From the NCBI GenBank assembly GCA_011523315.1, contig WTHE01000027.1, forward strand, positions 2,544 through 8,082: 5,539 bases of DNA. Reading direction: 5' to 3'. The stretch is from Candidatus Binatota bacterium (lineage in GTDB: Bacteria > Desulfobacterota > Binatia > Bin18). The notes under the pieces were generated by a model. That model was not told where the DNA came from, did not search any database, and saw nothing but the letters and a program-made list of their open reading frames with translations. Position 1 is the first letter of the stretch, and each line of letters opens with the position of its first letter. Shown piece after piece: positions 1 through 5,511 of the stretch. The position numbers and the translations under genes were made by a program.

Positions 1-79
1 GGGCGACCTTGAGCGTATCATTCGTGAGAGTGACCCCATCTGCATTGGGAATCGTCATCTCAAGCTCGGAAATACTCAT
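1..79 (-). CDS. DUF2442 domain protein, N-terminal part (runs off window)
   Basis: Only the first 26 codons are visible, starting from the ATG at 79-77 and reading MSISELEMTIPNADG followed by VTLTNDTLKVA. This start, with an acidic V-x-L-x-x-D-x-L-x-V strand leading into what should be a beta-hairpin, matches DUF2442 proteins as I know them. These are small proteins of about 80-100 residues with no established biochemical role. A good Shine-Dalgarno (GGAGG at 90-86) sits 6 bases before the ATG and supports the start. The gene overlaps the 3' end of the DUF4160 gene by 20 bases, so the two are probably translationally coupled. DUF4160 and DUF2442 genes are often adjacent, which strengthens the call despite the truncation. 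A role as the antitoxin or partner of the DUF4160 protein is an inference only. Confidence 0.72.
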   Translation of the reverse strand, partial: MSISELEMTIPNADGVTLTNDTLKVA

Positions 80-296
80 GCCATGCCTCCACTAGCTCCG
101 TCTGGTGTCTGTTGACAAGTTGCTGGATGCGGCGAACTTCCATTCGGGAAAAACCACTGCTGCTCTGCAACCGGCTTGGATCAAGCCAGAATTTTGCGAT
201 AGCGTTGTCACGCTCCACATGAATATGAGGAGGTTCATCACGATCCCCCGAGTAAAAGAAAAAACGATATGGTCCGACGCTAAGTACTGTTGGCAT
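60..296 (-). CDS. DUF4160 domain protein
   Basis: The 78-residue product starts MPTVLSVGPYRFFFYSGDRD and continues with EPPHIHV (about residues 21-27), a central AKFWLDP, and a C-terminal helix with RMEVRRIQQLVNRHQ and LVEAWHEYF. The GPYRFFFYS...EPPHIHV core is the DUF4160 signature and the length is normal for the family. Biochemical function is unknown; the conserved PPH-x-H pair could bind metal or form an active site, which is inference. I chose ATG 296-294 because family members normally begin MPTVL or similar. An in-frame TTG at 368 would add 24 residues unlike the family. No strong Shine-Dalgarno precedes 296. The gene follows the nucleotidyltransferase gene by 68 bases and overlaps the DUF2442 gene by 20 bases. 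The two DUF genes form a recurrent pair that may be a toxin-antitoxin module. Confidence 0.85.
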   Translation of the reverse strand: MPTVLSVGPYRFFFYSGDRDEPPHIHVERDNAIAKFWLDPSRLQSSSGFSRMEVRRIQQLVNRHQTELVEAWHEYFRA

Positions 297-364
297 ATAC
301 ACCATTGTATAGGAATCATCCCAGACGAAGATCCTGGCCTGAAGTCCGAACACGCTCGGCCGCG

Positions 365-721
365 TCAAACAGCATTCTCGCGCATTTGAGGTCGCTCATA
401 GAGCGTTCTTTCCTCTCGCAACGCCCGCGCCAAGACGTGGTTGAGCGAATCGCTCCAATAGGCGATCTCATCGCGGCTATAGAGCAGGATGTCGATGGGG
501 ATCTCGAAATCGAAGAGGGCCAGGAGGATACGGGTTGACTCTCGTCGCCGACTCCTCGTCTTACCGAAGGGTTCGGCCTCCACGACGATCAGGTCCACGT
601 CCGAGTCTTCCCGGGCGTCGCCCCGGGCCCGGGACCCGAACAGAATGACCTGCTCGGGATCGACCTCGGCCACAATGGCCCGGACCATCTGGTCAAGGAG
701 AGCGTCGGTCACCTGAATCAT
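365..721 (-). CDS. MNT-type nucleotidyltransferase (MntA-like)
   Basis: The 118-residue protein has the minimal nucleotidyltransferase (pol beta superfamily) fold. The signature GSRARGD is at residues 29-35. It is followed by DSDVDL, giving catalytic aspartates D41 and D43, and a third acidic residue D77 lies in PIDILL. The C-terminal part (YWSDSLNHVLARALREERTLYER) matches the usual ending of this subfamily. In characterised MntA-HepT pairs the nucleotidyltransferase adds AMP to the HEPN ribonuclease toxin and neutralises it. All catalytic residues are present, so the enzyme could be active. The normal HEPN (HepT) gene is not found on either side: hsdR and its peptidase gene lie upstream, and DUF4160 lies 68 bases downstream. 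The last residues, QMRENAV, extend past the usual LYERP end. The ATG at 721 has no recognisable Shine-Dalgarno; a repeat arm (729-741) occupies that region. Confidence 0.9.
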   Translation of the reverse strand: MIQVTDALLDQMVRAIVAEVDPEQVILFGSRARGDAREDSDVDLIVVEAEPFGKTRSRRRESTRILLALFDFEIPIDILLYSRDEIAYWSDSLNHVLARALREERTLYERPQMRENAV

Positions 722-728
722 ACGGTTA

Positions 729-741
729 AAAGGTAATCGTG
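729..741 (+). repeat. Partial copy (13 nt) of the hsdR palindromic element arm
   Basis: AAAGGTAATCGTG here is identical to 13 of the 15 bases in the arm of the inverted repeat found inside hsdR at 2025-2039. It lies between the metallopeptidase stop codon (768) and the nucleotidyltransferase start codon (721), 7 bases before the ATG on the minus strand. No matching second arm is visible nearby, so this is a single half-site or a decayed copy. Confidence 0.5.
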
Positions 742-767
742 TGGTGGGGCGATTTCAAGCCGACGCC

Positions 768-1484
768 TCAGGCCATGCACCGCTCCAGCCGCTCCTTGCG
801 CCTGGGCCAGTCCGGCAGCACCCGGTCCAGCAGGGCGAAAAAGGCCGGCCCGTGGTGGGGCTCGGCAATGTGGCACAGCTCGTGGGTGATGACATAGTCA
901 ATCGCATCGACCGGCGCTTCGATCAGGCGGCGGTTGAGCAGCAGCCGCGAGGTCGGCGACATCGACCCCCAGCGTCGGCGCAGCCGGCGGACGCTCAGCC
1001 CCTGCGGCCGGACCGATTCCGGGTCGGGGAAGCGCGCCAGATTCACCTCCAGCCGTTCGGCAAATTTGACCTGAGCCCGGTCACGGTACCAGCCTTCGAC
1101 CAACCCACGCGTGACCTCGTCCCGATCAGGTTCGCGGCTGTGAACAAGAATGAAGCCGCGGCTCAGCCTGACCGTCGCCCGCGCGTGGGCACGCACCTTC
1201 AGGCGGTACCGCCGGCCGAGATAGCGATGGGTCTCGCCGGCCACGAAACGCCGCTCGGGCGTCTGGGGCAGATACCGGGCGAAAAAGCGCTGCTGGCGGC
1301 GCACCCAGGCCGCACGCTTGCGCACCTTGTCGGCAATGGCCTCCAGCGGGGCGTCGAGCGGCGCGGCAACCACAACCGTCGCGTCCGGCTCCACACCGAT
1401 CTCCAGGGTCGTGCGCTGGCGGCGCACCACCGCGAACTCAATCGTCTGCGCGCCGTAGCGCACCCGATGCCGCTCCGCCCTCAT
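768..1484 (-). CDS. YgjP/DUF45-type M48-like zinc metallopeptidase
   Basis: The 238-residue protein has the layout of the YgjP-like (DUF45) metallopeptidase family. It begins with a basic, beta-rich N-terminal half containing the KRAAWVRRQQRFF helix (residues 56-68). The family core follows: RRRWGSMSPTSRLLLNRRL at about 169-187, then THELCHIAEPHHGPAFFALL at 200-219. HELCH (201-205) is the HExxH zinc motif with catalytic E202, and H211 is the likely third zinc ligand. Many relatives have RWGSCS where this one has RWGSMS. There is no signal peptide or membrane segment, so it should act in the cytoplasm. Its ATG overlaps the hsdR stop codon (ATGA, 1481-1484), so the two are translationally coupled, and GAGG lies 8 bases before the start. 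DUF45 peptidases are frequent riders in type I restriction operons; their substrate there is not established as far as I know. Confidence 0.9.
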   Translation of the reverse strand: MRAERHRVRYGAQTIEFAVVRRQRTTLEIGVEPDATVVVAAPLDAPLEAIADKVRKRAAWVRRQQRFFARYLPQTPERRFVAGETHRYLGRRYRLKVRAHARATVRLSRGFILVHSREPDRDEVTRGLVEGWYRDRAQVKFAERLEVNLARFPDPESVRPQGLSVRRLRRRWGSMSPTSRLLLNRRLIEAPVDAIDYVITHELCHIAEPHHGPAFFALLDRVLPDWPRRKERLERCMA

Positions 1485-4400
1485 CCGGGAAACCTCGCCC
1501 TGGCCAGCTTCACGATCTCGGCCTCCAGCTCATCCAGAACCTCGTCCGACAGCGCGACGCCTTTCTCATCCCTCAGCACATCGAAAAAGTAGTCGTCGAT
1601 GGCGTTGCGCAGGCTGTTCTGAGCGACGGCGTTGGACCACATGTCAACGATGTGGTGGGCCTTGACGATATCAATGATGGCCAGGGCGATAGTGGCGACC
1701 TCGCCCCTGTCGAGCGGCTGGCCGTCGGCGCGGACCAGCGCTCCGTCGAGAATGCCGAAAAACGCCTGCCCGTCGTCGTTGCCTCTGACCGGCTCGGGCA
1801 CGTCGCGGCCCCGGTCCTTGCGGGCGACCTTGGCGGTCAGCTCCAGCACCCGGTTGAGATAGTCGCGCTCCGACAGCCGTCTGGCGCGGTAGTCGCGGAT
1901 CGTTTCCTCCAGCAACTCCGAGAAGCGTCGGTAGAAACTCGGGTCCTCGTCCAGCCGCTCGGTGAGGGTCCGCCGCGTGGCGCTGGCGATGCGGTCGGCC
2001 TTGGAGGCGTCGGAAATGCCTGTCAAAGGTAATCGTGATAACAACATGATATCCAAGATGCCATCACGATTACCTTTCTCGCCAACAATCGCGTCCAGCG
2101 CCTCGGGGTCGTTGATATTGACGGCTTCGATGATGGTCTCGGCCGGCCCGGCGACCACCTGCTCGTCGAGCAGCCGCTGTATTGTGGGCTCGAACTCCTT
2201 GACATCGACCGTCTCCTGATAGCGCAGGCGGACCGCGTGGCGCAGTTCCGAGAACCGCTGCCAGTCGCGCTTGAGCGTGTCGAGCCGCATCTGGTCGAAC
2301 ACGTCAAGCACCTTGTGCGACGAGAGCGCAATGTGCAGACAGCGGCCGAAGGCGCGCAGCCGCTCGTAAAAGTCCTGACGGACGGCCTCGTCGGCCAGGA
2401 ACTGCTCCATGTCCCGCCTGTTCCTGACCGGCCGGAAGAGGTCCCACAGCTGATCGTGAAGCTGGGGCAGCCTGCGGATCTGCTCCCGCACGTCGTGCAG
2501 CGTCCCGGTCAGGTCCGCCGCGTCAAAACCCTGGAAGGCGGTATAGGTGGAGAGCGCCTTGTCCAGCTCGCCGAGCAGCCCCTCGTAGTCGATGATGAAA
2601 CCGAACTGCTTCTCAACCCCGTCCTCCTCGTACAGCCGGTTCATCCGCGCGATGGCTTGCAGCAGGGTGTGTTCGCGCAGCGACTTGCACACGTACAGCA
2701 CCGCGTTGCGGGGCGCGTCAAACCCGGTCAGCAGCTTGGACACGACGATGAGGATTTCCGGCTCGCCCGGCCCCTTGAAGGCGTCAATGATCTGGCGGTT
2801 ATACTCGCCCTCCGTCCCGTACTCCGCCATCATCCGCGTCCAGAACGTGCCGACGAGGTCTTGGGATGTCGAATCGACCTCTTCGTTGCCCTCGCTGTCG
2901 TCGGGCGGCGAAATGACGACGGCGCTGCTCACCTGGCCGGTCGCGTCGAGCGCCGTCTTGAAGCGCACGGCCGCCGCCTTGGACGGGGCGACGAGCTGGG
3001 CCTTGAAGCCGCTCGCCTGCCAATAGCGCCGGAAGTGCTCGGAGATATCGAGCGCCTTGGCCCGAATCGCCTGATCGGTCTTGGCCAGGGCGTCCATGCG
3101 CGAGAACTTGCGCTTGAGGTCGGCCCGCTGGCGTTCGTTCAGCCCCCGGCTGAGCGTGTCGAACCAGCGGTCGATCATATCCGGGGTGATGCGCTGTTCG
3201 ACGATCCGGCCCTCGTACAGCAGCGGCACCACGGCTTCGTCGGCAACCGCCTCGTCTATGGCGTAGGTGTCGATGAGCCCGCCGAAGGTGGACAGGGTGT
3301 TCTTGTCCTTTTGCAGCAGCGGTGTGCCGGTAAAGCCGAGGTAGCAGGCCCTGGGCAGGATGCGCCGCATCTTCATGGCCAGCTCGCCGTGCCCGCCGTA
3401 GCGGCCGGTCTGGCTGCGGTGGCTCTCGTCCACCAGCACGAAGATGTTGGGGTCCGGGTCGGCCGCCGCGCCGCTCCGCGCCGCAATGTCGAATTTATTG
3501 ATGATGGTGGTGACCAGCGCCGCCTTGTTACGGATCAGCTTGAGCAGATGCGCGCCGCTGGTCGCCCGGACCGGCTCCATTTCGCACGACCGGAAGGTGT
3601 CCCGGATCTGCCGGTCGAGGTCGTCGCGGTCGGTCACGATGACGATGCGCGGGTTGGGGATGTCCTGGTCGAGCGCCAGGGCACGGCCCAGCATGACCAT
3701 GCTCAGCGACTTGCCCGAGCCCTGGGTGTGCCAGATGACCCCGCCCCTGCGGCGGCCGTCGGTGTCGAACTGCTGGACCCACTCTATGGCCCTGCAAACG
3801 GCGAAGAACTGCTGGTGACGGGCGATCTTGCGCACGCCGGCGTCAAACACGGTGAAGCGCCGCACCAGATCGAGCAGGCGTGCGGGCCGGCACAGGGCGA
3901 AGATGGCGCGGTCCTGAGCCGTGATTGCGCGTCCGCCCTCGGCCGCCAGCGCCTCGAAATGCGCCCGCGCGTCGGCCAGCCCGCCCGCATACACGGCCTG
4001 GGCTTCGGCCACCGCCAGCGGCCGGTCGATCAAGCCCTGCAAGCGGACCGGCGGCCGCTCAGCCGATGGTGTGTCGTCCTCAAGCGCGCCGACCAGGGCC
4101 GCCCGTTCGGCCGCGTTCGGCGCGGCTGCGGCCAGCGCGGCCAGCTGCCCGTCGTCCTCCTCCTCGCGCCACACCTGCCAGAACTTGCGCGGCGTGCCGA
4201 CCGTTGCGTAGCGCGCTTCGCGCCGGTTCAGGCTCAGCAGCAGCTGGGCGGAGTGGAAGAGCTGCGGGATGTTGTCCTCGCCCTGGTAGCCGATCAGCTG
4301 GCTGTCGGCCTTCTTCAAATCTTCGGCCGGCCGTTTGTTTTCGACGACGACGAAGGGGATGCCGTTGACGAAGGCGACGATATCGCAGCGGCGGGTCTGG

Positions 4401-4840
4401 GTGCTGCCGGTTCGCTCGACCGCCATCTCTGCGGTCACGTGATAGACGTTGTTATCCGGCGTGTCCCAATCGACGTAGCGGAACGAGTACGACTTGGAGT
4501 CCCCGTCAATAGTCTTGGTGATGGTCGTGCCGAGCACGAGCGTATCGTAGATGTCCTGATTGGTGCCGCGCAGGCCCTTGAGCCGGTCGGGGGTGGGCTT
4601 CAGGCGGCGTATCGCCTCATGGGCGTCTTCGAGATCGAAGGCATACTCGCGGCCGCGATGGGTGAACCGGTTGAGCCTCAGCAGCTGCTCGGTCAGCACC
4701 TCGTCGAGAACGACGTTGCGCAGCCGCCCGCCGCGCAGGGCCAGCGCCTCGGCCCCGGACAGCGGCCTGAAGCCCAGCGCTACGAGGAGTTGCAGGGCCG
4801 GGATTTGGGGCTGGCATTTTTCGGTAGCGTCGAAGCTCAT
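1481..4840 (-). CDS. hsdR: Type I restriction endonuclease subunit R (EcoR124-like)
   Basis: This 1119-residue protein is the motor and nuclease subunit of a type I restriction enzyme, which translocates and cleaves unmodified DNA in complex with HsdM and HsdS. Numbering from MSFDATEK, the PD-(D/E)xK nuclease domain has D153 (RRCDIVAF) and E167/K169 (VVENKRP). The helicase motor follows: Walker A HTQGSGKS (371-378), motif II VDESH (D471-H474), motif III GFTGTP (502-507), motif V LLTGFDAP (about 703-710) and motif VI QAIARMNR (728-735). The C-terminal third is the DUF3387-like helical region of EcoR124-type subunits. All key residues are present and the length is normal. I chose ATG 4840; a GTG at 4891 would add 17 residues unlike the family and lies inside a dyad. 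No Shine-Dalgarno is clear. Residues about 922-939 come from an inserted palindromic element that keeps the frame. No hsdM or hsdS is in the window. Confidence 0.95.
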   Translation of the reverse strand: MSFDATEKCQPQIPALQLLVALGFRPLSGAEALALRGGRLRNVVLDEVLTEQLLRLNRFTHRGREYAFDLEDAHEAIRRLKPTPDRLKGLRGTNQDIYDTLVLGTTITKTIDGDSKSYSFRYVDWDTPDNNVYHVTAEMAVERTGSTQTRRCDIVAFVNGIPFVVVENKRPAEDLKKADSQLIGYQGEDNIPQLFHSAQLLLSLNRREARYATVGTPRKFWQVWREEEDDGQLAALAAAAPNAAERAALVGALEDDTPSAERPPVRLQGLIDRPLAVAEAQAVYAGGLADARAHFEALAAEGGRAITAQDRAIFALCRPARLLDLVRRFTVFDAGVRKIARHQQFFAVCRAIEWVQQFDTDGRRRGGVIWHTQGSGKSLSMVMLGRALALDQDIPNPRIVIVTDRDDLDRQIRDTFRSCEMEPVRATSGAHLLKLIRNKAALVTTIINKFDIAARSGAAADPDPNIFVLVDESHRSQTGRYGGHGELAMKMRRILPRACYLGFTGTPLLQKDKNTLSTFGGLIDTYAIDEAVADEAVVPLLYEGRIVEQRITPDMIDRWFDTLSRGLNERQRADLKRKFSRMDALAKTDQAIRAKALDISEHFRRYWQASGFKAQLVAPSKAAAVRFKTALDATGQVSSAVVISPPDDSEGNEEVDSTSQDLVGTFWTRMMAEYGTEGEYNRQIIDAFKGPGEPEILIVVSKLLTGFDAPRNAVLYVCKSLREHTLLQAIARMNRLYEEDGVEKQFGFIIDYEGLLGELDKALSTYTAFQGFDAADLTGTLHDVREQIRRLPQLHDQLWDLFRPVRNRRDMEQFLADEAVRQDFYERLRAFGRCLHIALSSHKVLDVFDQMRLDTLKRDWQRFSELRHAVRLRYQETVDVKEFEPTIQRLLDEQVVAGPAETIIEAVNINDPEALDAIVGEKGNRDGILDIMLLSRLPLTGISDASKADRIASATRRTLTERLDEDPSFYRRFSELLEETIRDYRARRLSERDYLNRVLELTAKVARKDRGRDVPEPVRGNDDGQAFFGILDGALVRADGQPLDRGEVATIALAIIDIVKAHHIVDMWSNAVAQNSLRNAIDDYFFDVLRDEKGVALSDEVLDELEAEIVKLARARFPG
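2025..2077. repeat. AT-rich palindromic element inserted in frame in hsdR
   Basis: AAAGGTAATCGTGAT (2025-2039) and its exact reverse complement ATCACGATTACCTTT (2063-2077) form a perfect 15-bp inverted repeat around a 23-base centre that contains GATATC. The 53 bases are about 36% GC by hand count, clearly below the surrounding hsdR sequence. On the coding strand it is read as KGNRDGILDIMLLSRLPL. From memory of the family, the flanking residues EAVNINDPEALDAIVGE and GISDASKADRIASAT would normally be close together, so this looks like an insertion, though I cannot run the alignment. It could be a miniature mobile or REP-like element; the transcript could also fold into a stable hairpin. Confidence 0.75.
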
Positions 4841-4870
4841 AAACGTACCGCAGATGAAGCGAGGGGCGCC

Positions 4871-4900
4871 GCTAATGCGGTGTTCACGCACAGCATTAGC
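4871..4900. promoter_or_regulatory. Dyad upstream of hsdR, possible operator
   Basis: GCTAATGC (4871-4878) and GCATTAGC (4893-4900) are perfect inverted repeats separated by 14 bases, with three further paired bases inside (4880-4882 with 4889-4891). The dyad ends 31 bases before the chosen hsdR ATG, a plausible place for an operator or for a hairpin in the 5' untranslated region. No convincing -35/-10 pair could be recognised around it, so the regulatory role is inferred from position and symmetry only. Confidence 0.35.
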
Positions 4901-4942
4901 GACGCATCCATTCGCGCTTGTGGTAGCGGCTCGCTTTGAGAT

Positions 4943-5025
4943 TCCCCCTCACCCCGGCCCTCTCCCTCCAGGGGAGAGGGAGCAACCATTCCCTCCCCCT
5001 TGAGGGGAGGGCCAGGGAGGGGGAC
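4943..5025. repeat. GC-rich double-hairpin intergenic repeat
   Basis: Two adjacent stem-loops are visible. CCCTCTCCC (4958-4966) pairs with GGGAGAGGG (4972-4980) around a 5-base loop. CCCTCCCC (4991-4998) pairs with GGGGAGGG (5004-5011) around a 5-base loop. The outer flanks, CCCCCTCACCCCGGC on the left and GCCAGGGAGGGGG on the right, are also largely complementary, so the whole unit can fold as a larger cruciform. The wording of the sequence (CCCCTCACCCC-GGCCCTCTCCC) is that of a dispersed intergenic repeat seen in many GC-rich proteobacterial genomes. It accounts for short Gly/Pro/Arg-rich reading frames here that are not genes. It lies about 100 bases upstream of hsdR and may separate that gene from whatever once preceded it. 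Confidence 0.75.
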
Positions 5026-5085
5026 GCGCCACAGACAGAAGGACGATGTGAAACTGAGACACTGCCGCATTTGTCTTGACCCTTC
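5026..5085. other. Intergenic stretch without a recognised gene
   Basis: This is part of the roughly 360-base gene-free region between hsdR and the vapB-like gene (4841-5201), the rest of which is covered by separate entries. The 60 bases here contain no credible coding region on either strand and no motif I recognise. GTGAAACTGAGACACTG (5048-5064) has the look of a decayed insertion-sequence end, but I cannot name a family, and no VapC reading frame is present. Confidence 0.4.
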
Positions 5086-5174
5086 GATCCCTTTGAGAGC
5101 ATCCTCTCAGACAAAGGATCGGGACTTACCTGATCGACAAGGGGGCTCTGGAAATCCAGAGCCCTTTTGTTTTT
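5086..5174 (+). ncRNA. Possible small structured RNA ending at the terminator
   Basis: A first stem-loop, GATCCCTTTG (5086-5095) with CAAAGGATC (5112-5120), has one bulged C. It continues inward through AGAG (5096-5099) paired with CTCT (5104-5107). After a short linker it is followed by a strong terminator hairpin with a U-rich tail. Two hairpins ending in an intrinsic terminator, in a region without any plus-strand gene, is the layout of a bacterial small RNA. I could not identify a promoter or a known RNA family, and the 5' end is a guess. It could instead be the 3' untranslated end of a lost gene. Confidence 0.25.
5139..5174 (+). terminator. Rho-independent terminator (plus strand)
   Basis: GGGCTCTGG (5143-5151) and CCAGAGCCC (5156-5164) form a perfect 9-bp stem around an AAAT loop, and the stem can extend through A5139-G5142. 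TTTTGTTTTT (5165-5174) follows directly, giving an ideal U-tract on the plus strand. On the minus strand the hairpin is followed by CCTTGTCG, which is not U-rich, so it should terminate poorly for the vapB-like gene. No plus-strand gene is recognised upstream within the window. Confidence 0.85.
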
Positions 5175-5201
5175 CCGGCTTCGCCAAACAGCTACGGAGC
5201 G

Positions 5202-5402
5202 TCACCTGCGGGTCCGTTCGCGCTTGTAGTCGTACTCGTCGTCCCAGTCGAACTTCCCGAACAAGTCGAGTAAGCGTTCCTGCTCTCGCCGAGCAATGAA
5301 TTCCCGCAAGGCTCTGGTGACGGTCGCCTTCTTCGTTTTCTCGCCACCAACTTCCAATGCCTTATTCAGGAGGGCCGAGTCTATCGCCAACTTCGTCGCC
5401 AT
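5202..5402 (-). CDS. VapB-family antitoxin (type II TA)
   Basis: The 66-residue protein starts MATKLAIDSALLNKALEVGG, continues with EKTKKATVTRALREFIARREQERLLDLFGK and ends FDWDDEYDYKRERTRR. The N-terminal strand-helix-helix (about residues 3-40) is the ribbon-helix-helix DNA-binding part. The acidic/aromatic tail is the region that in VapB proteins wraps round a VapC PIN-domain ribonuclease. The ATG at 5402 is preceded by GGAG at 9 bases and gives the usual MATKL-type start; an in-frame GTG at 5417 is less likely. A VapB gene is normally followed at once by vapC, but below 5202 there is only intergenic sequence with a terminator hairpin and repeats, so this is an orphan. A small GTAA-AA-TTAC dyad (5420-5429) upstream could be an autoregulatory site, which is weak. 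It shares the minus orientation with hsdR but lies about 360 bases from it. Confidence 0.82.
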   Translation of the reverse strand: MATKLAIDSALLNKALEVGGEKTKKATVTRALREFIARREQERLLDLFGKFDWDDEYDYKRERTRR

Positions 5403-5511
5403 TGTGTCATTCTCCACACGTAAAATTACACACGGATAATCTCAGAGCCCCGGCGCAGTCGGGCGCCTGGAGCGTTTCACGTTGGGCTGTAGCCCTGCCG
5501 TTCCGCTCTCG

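Noticed and set aside
297..364. Remnant of a HEPN (HepT) gene after the nucleotidyltransferase
   Set aside because: Reading all three minus frames gives only short peptides with no RxxxxH motif or HEPN-like helix, so a relic cannot be claimed.
297..368. TTG start extending the DUF4160 protein by 24 residues
   Set aside because: Family members start at MPTVL or similar; the extension looks like intergenic sequence and has no Shine-Dalgarno.
741..1592. 283-codon open frame on the plus strand
   Set aside because: It is antisense to the metallopeptidase gene and the hsdR 3' end, has a low-complexity Arg/Pro/Ala composition and no known motif.
4841..4891. Upstream GTG start for hsdR adding 17 residues
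   Set aside because: The extra residues do not resemble HsdR N-termini, there is no ribosome binding site, and the codon falls within the dyad at 4871-4900.
2237..4939. 900-codon open frame on the plus strand antisense to hsdR
   Set aside because: It mirrors a real GC-rich gene; the translation has no recognisable domain, while the minus strand encodes all HsdR motifs. Third-position GC bias explains the lack of stops.
4837..5114. Minus-strand frames of 72-77 codons with Gly-Glu-Gly and Pro-rich segments
   Set aside because: They translate the GC-rich double-hairpin repeat, which commonly gives such spurious frames.
5026..5201. Degraded vapC downstream of the vapB-like gene
   Set aside because: No frame shows PIN-domain start motifs such as a V-D-T/S-x-x-x pattern or the later acidic residues.
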